Shown here: positions 51,801-63,800 of the stretch, piece by piece
How positions within the stretch are numbered: the first letter of the stretch is position 1
Layout: the number at the start of each line of letters is the position of its first letter
Assembly: GCA_035610835.1 (NCBI GenBank)
Contig: CM069457.1
Location: 39,349,319 to 39,413,318, forward strand
DNA: 64,000 nt
Direction of reading: 5' to 3'
DNA from: Ophiura sarsii
Lineage: Eukaryota > Echinodermata > Ophiuroidea > Amphilepidida > Ophiuridae
Made by a program: the position numbers and the translations under genes
The notes under the pieces: generated by a model
The model's input: the letters and a program-made list of their open reading frames with translations, nothing else
What the model was told of the DNA's origin: nothing
Database searches by the model: none

Positions 51801-54800
51801 CAAACATGAAACAATAGCCCCGTGCATCATTATGCGTAACACGCGCATGCGATCAAAACCACATGCACGAGGCCAAACGCGCTCATACGCTTGGATTATT
51901 TTTGCGCACGGAGAGATAAAAAAAAACACGCATATTTCTCGCCAATTTGGTACTGATAAAACCAATGAACGAATTATTAAGCAATACTGCGACTATACGG
52001 GAATAATGTCAACGAATTTCTATTTTGCGTGAATAGCAGGTTCGCTCATTTTGATGACGCAGGACTCTGCATCTGCATGGAGATTCGTATATTATATTAA
52101 ACGTCAAAATGTTTCAATGTTATGCAATAAGCGTTCTTTTAAAATGGAGCTAGATTGTAATTTTAGCTTGTTACTTTTTAGCAGTATCAATCATTGAATT
52201 TACCTCTTTGAGAGGGGGGTAGTGTAACAGTTGCCCAATCACTAACAGGGCTGTATCCACCCGTATTCTGAGCGGCAACGTTGAATGCATACGTTGCGTC
52301 TGGCAGTAGATTATCCACCGTGTAGTCTGTGCCAGTGGCATAACCTTCTCCCGTTTCCGTCTGGTCCGCCACATTAATGTACCTAACATAATATCGGTCT
52401 ACCGGAGTTTCATCCCCGGGCACCCAACTCAATGTTGCTGACGTGTCGGAGCTTGCAATTGCTTCAAGATTAGTAGGCGCTGCTGGTGATGCTGTAGAAA
52501 ATTATTATTATCACATATATGACATAACATAGGGTGATTGGTGGCATTTCTATATGACTACTTTTTTGTGGGCGGGATATTTGCAGGAACATACATAACA
52601 GTACATTGTAAAGCAAGATGTTTACCGGAACATAACACGCATACGGACAAACTTAGAACTACATTATCTCATGCAAAGCAATAGAATATACACTGTTAAA
52701 ACAACGTTGATCTTACTACTTGTCTAATACAGACGTGTTTTCATAATAAGACGTTTGTGAGTGAGCATGGCCAATCCTCTAATATAGCCGATGCACATTT
52801 TACAAGCGTCACTGTAGCTGTTGCATCTTTTGACTACGCTATTAAAGCATTTTTGGTGTGCGGTATAATCTATCTATAGGTTTGGAATTGTCTGGTTGAA
52901 GAGATTGAATTATTATAATAATTGTCAGCGTTCGGGTTAGGCTTTACCCATTGCTTCAAAATTACCCAGCGTTCACTACCTTTTGCTACATGTGAGAAGT
53001 CGTTCTACACATGCGTACATTTACTTGTACATGCACAGTGATTTTCTCCGTCAAAAAAGTCGGTATGAAGCCCGGATGTAGCGTCAGCTCGAACAACTCT
53101 ATCCTTTGCGACACACGCTAATCCGGGGATTCGGACAACGGGTCATGTATAACGCCGAGACCACGTATTTGCAACTCACAATTTACTTGCAACTGACTGG
53201 TTAGCCTGGCTGTTTCAATGAACTCTCCTCCCGACTCAAAGGGTCAAGGTTACTGTAGAGGTCAATGGGGTATTATAGTCAAAACGGATCTTCACTATTT
53301 GTAGAGTTCGATCATATCTCACAATTTATCCTTCTTTGTTTCACTTTCAATGAAAAATGGAGCAAAAAACTTCACCCTGTACTTGTCAATCGGTGAGAAA
53401 TGACGGCGTCCCATTTGACAGAGGCTGGGAATGGGTGGGTTCAATATATAGATGTAACAACCCCGACCCAGAGAATCTGCGGCTTAAAACACCAATGACA
53501 ATCACCTTTAAGAGGAGACTACAGTCTGCTGGGCATTGCAGAACAACAATCATTCAGCCGGGAGCAAATATGATGCAAAGACTGGTATACGTAAACGCTC
53601 AACTCCTTCAACTCAAGTCAAATAAAATTCATCTCTCGCAAATGCCTCGACATGTGTAGGCATAGCTGAGAATGTAGGAAGTTGCTATTGCCTACAAAAG
53701 AGGCGTTTGTTATTTATTGGTTAACAAGTGACACCTTGGAGGGTAATTGAGGGATCTTATAGATGAGGTGACCGTTGTTTACATTTAGGACGCCATCTGT
53801 TGATTTGAGACAAAACACACCGGGCAAGAGTTCCTATAGTTTACATAGATCAGGTTTTCTAACTAGATTGTGGTGTTACAGCAAATTGTTATCAAAACTG
53901 TCTTTAAACTTACTTAGGAATGCTATAAGCTATCGCATTTCACACAAAAAAATTAAAATAAATGAGTTTTACAATTCATTAGAAAGAAATTTCATGTTGT
54001 CTACATTTACTTTACTGTATATTCTGCCTGGAGGGAATCAACAGAGGGTGTCCCATTTGTAAATACATGACGTCACCGGTCACACCATCTATAGGAGACA
54101 CAATTCAAAATTCAAATCTGCTGCCAGGGTGGGGTTTTGTAGCGCTTCAAGAGAAGAATGATATATTTATGAAATTTACTTGATTTCATGCAAAACAACG
54201 TCTATGCTTTTTACTGCTGTTATATACAACGCCGAACTACTTTTGCGCCTACAAGGAGCTTATCATTAGTGTTTGCAATAGCTGATCCTACATCCAACAC
54301 AGTACAACGTTATGCCTTGGTTGCGTCCCTGACTTCACGCGTCCCTGGCTTGATAAAGAGTTTATGCACTTCAATACGGTTGATATACCACTACTACCCA
54401 TGTATGTAGCTTATATAAAAACTGATCTAGGGGTTACCTGTTTGAGGGGGTAGAAGCGTTACAAAGCCCGGTTCACTCTCAGGGCTGAACGAATCCCCGC
54501 TCACGGCGACAACACTGAAAGTATACGTAGCGCCCGGCTGTAGATTCGACACGAGATAGGAATTGTCTCGCGAGTATAAATCGCCACTGTCCTGTGGGTC
54601 CGCTAGATTACTGTACGTGATGTAATATTGATCAACCGGGCCATTGTTTCCATTTTGCCAACGCAATAATGCTTCGGAGTCAGATCTTGCCTCAGCTTCC
54701 AGATTTACTGGCGCGACGGGTACTGTAGGAATCAACGTTAGGCGTTGGTGTGAAATCAGTACGTTAGCAAATAGAGTAAATATGACCTGTACTATACACG

Positions 54801-57800
54801 TTACGATTACGATAACAACACAGTATTTTGCATCACCTAGGCTAACTTGATAACCGCGATCTTTTCAAAAATTGCAAGATTGCCAATGTCTTGCTAGACG
54901 TTCCATAACTGATGTGTGTAGCATGTTAATAACGATTAAAATGTGTTGTAGTAGTACTATTTATTCTGTACGGGACGTCTAGCAAGATATTACTGCAAGG
55001 TTTGCGTTGACTGATATTCAATTTCCGTAACTATTAACACTTTCCACGCGGCTATTAGTTTTACCATATGTAAAAGAGCTTTTTCAGAAACCTTTCATGG
55101 TCTATTTCAAGAATTACTGAACCAATACTAGGCAAGTTTGTACTTATTTTAATGCATTCTTCAAGTTGACACCAAATATGGTAATGAATTTGAATAATGT
55201 ATAACTAATGTTGACATTTTGCAACTGTAGTCTGCAGACGCCTGCCGCGTGGAAAGTGTTAAGCATTATTCTGGCGTCATCGTATAAGTCAGAGTAAAAA
55301 TGACATTTATTCTGGAGCCCGGTGGATTGATTTCGCAGCTTCGCCTTAAAGAAATGGAGACCTGAGCGCAAGAAGTATTGAAAGCCGAATGTGAGTATTG
55401 TATTAATACACTGAGCCAAAAAAGAAACTTATAAAATTTTAACAGATAACCAAACATGCCAAATAAAATTCTGTGCATGAAAATGTACCAAATTTGGATG
55501 CAATATTACTGCAATGTATTGCTTAAAATGGCAGTCAATAACCAATTGTTTGCTTCAATGACACAAGAGAAATCTGCACTGACTCAGACAACGTCTTGCA
55601 TCACAGGTCACAGCAAACAATTTCAGCAACATAAAGTTAAAAACATTTCATAAAGTCAAAACAAACTCATATCCAAACAAACAATGAAGTCATTAATAAC
55701 GGGTATGTCCACCTACAGCTTGCAGGCAAGCTGTGCATCTCTTTCTCATGCTTCCAATCAAGTTCCTGATCCTGGGGAACATGGTAGGCTCGGGAACATT
55801 GTTCCATTCTTCCTGTAGTGCTGCAATAAGTGTTTGTCTATTGACAGGTGGATTGTCTCTTCTTGATACACGTCGTCCAAGCCAGAGATGTTCGATTGGG
55901 GAGAGGTCTGGCGAGCTGGAGGTTGATGACTTCATTGTTTGTTTGGATTTGAGTTTGTTTTGACTCTATGAAATGTTTTAACTTTATGTTGCTGAAATCG
56001 TTTGCTGTGACCTGTGATGCAAGACGTTGTCTGAGTCAGTGCAGATTTCTCTTGAGTCATTGAAGCAAACAATTGGTTATTGACTGCCATTTGAAGCAAT
56101 ACATTACAGTAATATTGTATCCAAATTTGGTACATTTTCATGCACAGAATTTTATTTGGTGATCTGTTAAAATTTTTGTAAGTTTCTTTTTTGGCTCAGT
56201 GTAGCTTCTTAAGTGCTTGAATAAGTGAACATTGGAATTTAATCAATTTGAGTGGAAATGCATTTAAATGTAATATTGGTTTGTAAAAATATACATTTCT
56301 AGTTTTTCTAACCTGGAATTGGACTAAACATTTTATTCGCCAAGAGAGAGGGTCCCTACGGACCCGCATTTACAATAGTAGTTTTCTAACCAGGAGTCAA
56401 GAGCACCCCCACGTTAACGTTAGTTTTAAGGATACTTCTTGTACACAGGCCCTACTTAAGGGTACATATTCAAACACATCATCCATAAACATAAACTACA
56501 ATCATTAAAGTTATGATTTTAAGACAAATTGAATATTCCAGTACCGTTTGCATCGCTAATATTCAATCATGTGAACTCGAATCCCTCAATGAGGGATCTG
56601 CAATGGTAACATGGTGTTGTGTTTTTATAATATTTGATGTGATCAAGCGAAATGAGTATGTTGGCAGTTTTTAAAGTTGATATTTGTTCATCTATTAAAA
56701 GCAGATGTAAAATGCTATAGTAGGCCTATGGTCCAAACTCCACTAAATTTGAATTTCTAGTTTTTGACTGAGAAACAAAGTAAAACATAAGAATTTGTGA
56801 CATCTTTTTGCCTGTAACTCAAAATCAATATTCCCGACATCCGACTCATTCCGGTTGATCGCGTCACATATAACATATAGCATAACTTGACATTGTGATA
56901 GTTGTTTAACAACATGCTTACTGCCCACACCACCAGACGGATAAAACTATACATACGACGTATATCTTAAAGTCATGTTATTATTTAAAGTTTTCTTTCT
57001 ATTTTTCATCTCCCCAAGTTTTCTTTCTGTCTTTCCATTCTCCAAGACAATACCTCTATTTTGTACCTACTGGAATAACAAATAATACCTACGAACGCCC
57101 GCCGTAGACATTCCCGTTAACACAGGCACTGCGACTTCGCTAACAGATCACTTTGAAGTGACTAGTTTGTCCAATCATTGATCGGCATTCCATGACATCT
57201 GAACGCGCATGCGCACATAATGTATAACGGCGCATTACTCTATTACCACTGCGCACCACCTGATATAGAATTCAAGTCCTTACCTGTAGGTTCAGTCGAT
57301 GGAAGCGTCACATAAGCCGTTGCACTTTCCTGGCTAAATCCGTCCGCATTCTGAGCGGCAACATTAAACGAGTACGTAGCACCTGGTTGGAGATTGACTA
57401 TTGCATAATCGGTGACCGATGAATAACCATCACCAGTGTCTAATGGATCTCCTTCGTTTCGGTAACGGATGTAATACTGATCTACCGGAGCATTATCCCC
57501 TGCCGTCCATCGCAATGAAGCCACTGTGTCCGAAGTGGCAAATACTTCCACATTTACGGGGGCAGCTGGCACTGTTGGGAAACGGGAGAGTGTGTTATAT
57601 GCTGGAGGCAGGCGTGTAGGTTTTGGAAATCGAGATTAGAAACGGCCACAAACAACCATGATAACGCAATGAGCAATATTGTGCACGCCCATTTGAATGA
57701 GGGTTGGCATTTATGACATTGTAACATGAACGATATTAATTATCTGAGCAATGCGTGCAACGTGTTGAAATAAGAATTTAACAACCTTCTTACTACACAA

Positions 57801-60800
57801 AGATTCCGCTGGTTCATAGATCTTTCTTCAGAACCAGGAGGAGCAAATTGTCACCAACAGGCCGGGCGATTAAAAAGTAATCCTTTGATGAAGAGAGCTA
57901 GATGAGAACGAACTAGCCATCGCACCACTGACACTACACTAGAACAATTATCCGTGATTATCTGTGACCGTCGTGTTTCACAGACATGTATATCACAAGT
58001 GCATATGTATTACAACAGAACCATATTTTGCAACAAGAGGCATTCATTAGCATTTGCCATCTTTACAGCATTAAGCACATAATACATCTCCAATTCGACA
58101 GGTTATTTCCTGTTTTGAAACATAAATAACTAAAAAAATGACACGTTCCCAATTTAAGACCTCGTGCATCTGTAAAATATTCATAGACTTTTAGTATGCC
58201 ATTTATTGACTAAGGCATTCTATAAAACAGAATACATATATATGCCAATTTTGGTGGCCATATTAAATTTATATCATGCTCTTCCAAGTCACTCTATGAT
58301 GATGAATAGTATTAATACATACCAGTATTCAGAGACCTACAATCATATAAAATGTCGCCTAATATGACGTTACAGAGAGAATACCATATCAAATTACATG
58401 AACATTTCGTTTTGGCGGCCATTTTGATTTTCTTATAAAGTCAAACAGGTCATGTTGAGTATCCTGATGAATAAAATCATAAAATATAAGGAAACTTTGG
58501 AATCAGAGACCTTGAAAACATACAATATAAGTTATTGCTATGAACCTAAATAAGCTTAGAAATAGAGAAAATAGACGTTTTGGCAGCCATTTTGGGGGTT
58601 TTCTGAGGTCAAACAGGTTATTTTGACTACCCTAGTAAGTACCACATCAGTCGGTGTTATAGACCCATAGTTGCACAGAAATGGAGAAATTGTCCGATTT
58701 AGCGGCCATTTTGAATTTTAGCAACCTAACCATTGGTCTGAGATATTGTTTTTCGTCATATTATTTTTTCTCACAATATTTGGCCATAGAAAAACTGGGT
58801 TTTGTATATTATTTCCCAAAAAAGTCTTGATACGCCCACCTACTAATATAAACTTGGTTCAAAAAGAAACTTATAATGTGAATGTCAATATTCAAACGGT
58901 TACCTTACTGACAAAACTGAAAATGCACTGACATGGAACCGCTTGCTGTATCACATGTCACAGCCTGGAAATTTCGGCAACAAAATTTAAGGCAGGTGAA
59001 GAAGTCAAAACAAATTAAAATGAAGGCAATGTCAGTTACCCAAACACAGAGCAGAACATTGAACTATTACCATGGTGCTCTTGTTCCCCGGACCTCAATC
59101 CGATTGAACAACCGTGGGATGAGCTCGAGCGACGTGATCCGTCAAAGGACAATCCGCCTTTTAATGCATAATCACTCAGCGCAGCTCAGCAGGAAGAGTG
59201 GAACAATCTCCCCTAAGCTTGCATCAGAAATCGGGTGGACAGCATGCGTAGCAGATTCACTGACTGCTTCAAAGCACATGGTGGACACACACTATTGATG
59301 TCTGTGTTTGGGTAACTGACATTACCTTCATTTCAATTTATTTTGACATCTTCATATGCCTTAAACTCTATGTTGCCGAAATGTCCAGGCTGTGACATGT
59401 GATACAGCCAGCAGTTCCACGCCAGTGCATGTTTTACTTCTGTCAGTAAGGTAACCATTTGGATATTGACATGTCAATAGAGTAGAGTATTCCTGTGTGT
59501 CATTTTGGTTCATTTTGATGGACAGATTTTCAAGATTTGAACATGTGAACAATTATAAGTTTCTTTTTTAGCCCAGTTTACAATCCTGTGAATTTGTAAA
59601 CCTCAATGAGGGAGCTGCAATGGAAAATTAGTGTTGTGTTTTTATAATATAACATGTAGCATAACTTGACATTAAGATAGTTGTTTAACAACATGCTTAC
59701 TGCCTGCCCACACCACCAGACGTATGAAATTATACATGCGACTTATATTTCAAAGTCATGTTATTATTTAAAGTTTTCATTCTATTTTTCATCACTCCAA
59801 GTTTTCCTTCTGTCTTTCCATACTCCAAGACAATATCTATATTTTTTACCTACTGGAATAACAAATAATACCTACGAACGCCCGTCGTAGACGTTCGCGT
59901 TAACACAGGCACTGCGCCTTCGCTTACATATCACTTTGAAGTGACTTGTTTGTCCCAATCATTGATCGGCATTCCATGACATCTGAACGCGCATGCGCAC
60001 ATAATGTTTAACGGCGCATTACTCTATTACCACTGCGCACCACCTGATATAGAATTCAAGTCCTTACATGTAGGTTCAGTCGATGGAAGCGTCACATAAG
60101 CCGTTGCACTTTCCTGGCTAAATCCGTCCGCATTCTGAGCGGCAACATTAAACGAGTACGTAGCACCTGGTTGGAGATTGACTATTGCATAATCGGTGAC
60201 CGATGAATAACCATCACCAGTGTCTAATGGATCTCCTTCGTTTCTGTATCGGATGTAATACTGATCTACCGGAGCATTATCCCCGGCCGTCCATCGCAAT
60301 GAAGCCACTGTGTCCGAAGTGGCAAATACTTCCACATTTACGGGGGCAGCTGGCACTGTTAGGAAACGGGAGAGTGTGTTATATGCTGAAAGCAGGCGTG
60401 TAGGTTTTGGAAATCGAGATTAGAAACGACCACAAACAACCATGATAACGCAATGAGCAATTGTGCACGCCATTAAGCAGTCCAGGCAAATGACCAAATC
60501 TGGAAATCGGGATTGATTTCCAAATCTGGAAATGTAGTGATCAACTTATTTTGGAGGTAGTTATTTTTGTGAACTACCAAAATGCATTAATTTTGTGGAT
60601 ACTTAATTTTGCGAGTCGAAACCAAACAAACATACCATTATAAATACACTGCCATTTTTTAAGGTTATTATTTTCGCGAATTTGAGCAAGAGCTATTTTT
60701 GCGAAATTAAATTGTTCACGAAATTAACAGTTTTCTGCACGGGGACGACCTTATTTTAAGTTTGGCGACAAACTATTTTTTTGGTAAGGGGAGACGTCAA

Positions 60801-63800
60801 AACTCGACCGCCCGTTGACTGCCGGTTACGGGCGGTTCCGCCCGGTTCTTACAGGTCAAATGTTTTACTGGTATATGAATATTCGCGCATGCAACACTGA
60901 ACAACCGTCGGTTGACTTAATGCTGTAATCTGACCAATTTACACTATCAATCTGTTACTTTGCGGTTATAATAGCTCTATAATCGTTCTATAAAAAAACA
61001 ACATTCATAGACTTTCGGTATTGATTTAAAAAAGTTAATTGAGCTATAAACAGATTGAAAAAGCCAACCCCAGCGAAAATCAATAGCTGTATTGTACTGG
61101 TTGTCAATTGAGACTTTTAAGTCTTAAAAGAGCCCATTACTTCAAGATGTTATTGCTCACGTGTGTGACGAGGCACTTTCAACCGGTCGTGTTCACCAGA
61201 GTGTTACTATTTGACCTCATTATATGTGTATATTATAACAGACGACACGTTTAGTGAGAACCGAACTGAACCGGCCGTAACCGGCGGTTGCCGGGCGGTC
61301 GAGTTTTGACGTGATCCCTAAATCATGCTACGATAATAACCTAAATTATCACCGTGGCGTTTTAATTTTGATCGGGGCATTTTAAAAATAAAGGAATTAA
61401 TTGATTAATTAACTAATTTAATTAAGCATTAATTAGTGGACAAACGGTCATCGGGTAATCATTTTTGCTTTTCATTAATTGGTAGGTATATGTCTAATTA
61501 AATTTTAAAATTTAAAAGTAAAAATAATTGCTGAAATCTATGTTTTAATCAATTTTGTAGTTTTTGAATCTAATCACAAAGTGTACAGCATTGGTTTCCA
61601 GATCAGGCAATCGATTTCCAGATGTAGTACATTTCCAGATTTGGTCATTTGCCTGGACTGTTAAGAGGGTTGGAATTCATGATATTGTATAAACATGAAC
61701 GATATTAAATATCTGAGAATTTGCGCCCCTCTCCCCGGAGGCAATGTTGATCCGAGTCATATTATTAGAAGCCTTGGCAGTTCCCCCAACATTGATTGAT
61801 GGGGGTGAGGAAGGATATAAGAAAGGGGGAGACTTTTGCTTTCTATTAAACAGTGCTTTGTCCCAAGTCGGATCTCAATTGCGAGCACAGGGATAGTTGC
61901 GTCAAGTGTGGAGTACCAAGTGTGCCAACTATTATTTTCCTTGATTGTAGATGAGAACGAACTAGCCATCGCACCACTGGCACTGCACTAGAACAAGCCA
62001 CATTGATATTATCCGTGATTATCTTTGACCGTGGTGTTTCACAGACATATCATAAGTACATATGTATCAAAACCCAAACCATGTTTTGCAAGAGGCATTC
62101 ATTAGCATTTGCCATCTTTACAGCATTTAGCAAATTATACATCTCCAATTCGACATAAAAAATCCTATTTTGAAACATAAATAACAAAATAAATGACACA
62201 TTCCCAATGTAAGACCTCGTGCATTTGTAAATTATAAGGACTTTAAGTATGTATTTATTAAGGTATTCTATAAAACAGAATACATATGCCAATTTTGGTG
62301 GCCATATTGAATTTATGTCATGCTCAACCAAGTCACTCTATGATAATGAATAGTATTAATACATACCAGTATTCAGAGACCTACAATAATATAAAATGTC
62401 ACCTAATATGACGTTGCAGAGAGAATACCATAACAAATTACATGAACAATTCGTTTTGACGGCCATTTTGATTTTCTTATAAGGTCAAACAGGTCATGTT
62501 GACTATCCTGATGAATAAAATTATAAAGTGAATGGAAACTTTGGAATCAGAGACCTTGAAAACATATAAAGTACAATATCAGTTGCTGTTATAAACCTAA
62601 ATATGCTCAGAAATAGAGGAAATAGACCTTTTGGCAGCCATTTTGGGTTTCTTTGCGGTCAAACAGGTTATTTGACTACCCTAGTTACCCCTGTGAGTGA
62701 GAATATGAGATGAATCAAAACTGTGGATCCATAGACCTTGAAAACATATAAAGTACCATATCAGTTGATGTTATTACCGGTTTTGCTCAAAAATAGAGAA
62801 AATTACCGTTTTTGGCGGCCATTTGGTGTTTGTTTTTCTGTGGTCAAACAGGTTATTTTGACTACCCTAGTGAGTACAAATATGAAATGAATTAACGCTT
62901 TGGATTCAGAGGCCTTAAAAACACATAAAGTACCACGTCAGTTGGTGTTATAGACCCGTATTTGCTTAGAAATTGATCAAATGTCCGATTTGGCGGCCAT
63001 TTTAAATTTTAGCATTTTACCAACCTAACCATTGGTCTGAGATATTGTTTTTCGTCATATTCTTTTTTCTCACAATATTGGCCATAGAAAAACTGGTATT
63101 TGTAAATTATTTCCAAAAAAAGTCTTGATAATTATGCCTACTTTTACATATACAATCCTGTGAATTTGCATCCCACAATGAGGGATTTGCGATGGAAAAA
63201 TAGTGTTGTGTTTTTATAATAAAACATGTAGCAACTTGACATTGTGATAGTTGTTTATCAACATGCTTATTACCCACATCACCAGACGGATGAAATTATA
63301 CATGCGACTAATATCTCAAAGTAATGATATTGTTTAAAGTTTTCTTTCTATTTCTCATCACTTTAAGTTGTCTTTCTGTCTTTCCTGACTCCAAGACAAT
63401 ACCTCTATTTTGTACCTACTGGAATAACAAATAATACCTACGAACGCCCGCCTTAGACGTTCGCGTTAACACAGGCACTCACTGCGACTTCGCTAACAGA
63501 TCACTTTGAAGTGACTAGTTTGTCCAATCATTGGTCGGCATTCCATGACATCTAAACGCGCATGCGCACATAATGTATAACGGCGCATTACACTATTACC
63601 ACTGCGCACCACCTGATATAGAATTCAAGTCCTTACCTGTAGGTTCAGTAGATGGAAGCGTCACATAAGCCGTTGCACTGTCCTGGCTAAATCCGTCCGC
63701 ATTCTGAGCGGCAACATTAAACGAGTACGTAGCACCTGGTTGGAGATTGCCTATTACATAATCGGCAACCGATGAATAACCATCACCCGTGTCTAATGGA

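Noticed and set aside
53357..53659. 100-codon plus-strand frame in the FN3-5 to FN3-4 intron
   Set aside because: No recognised domain, low complexity of evidence, and frames of this length occur by chance in 64 kb.
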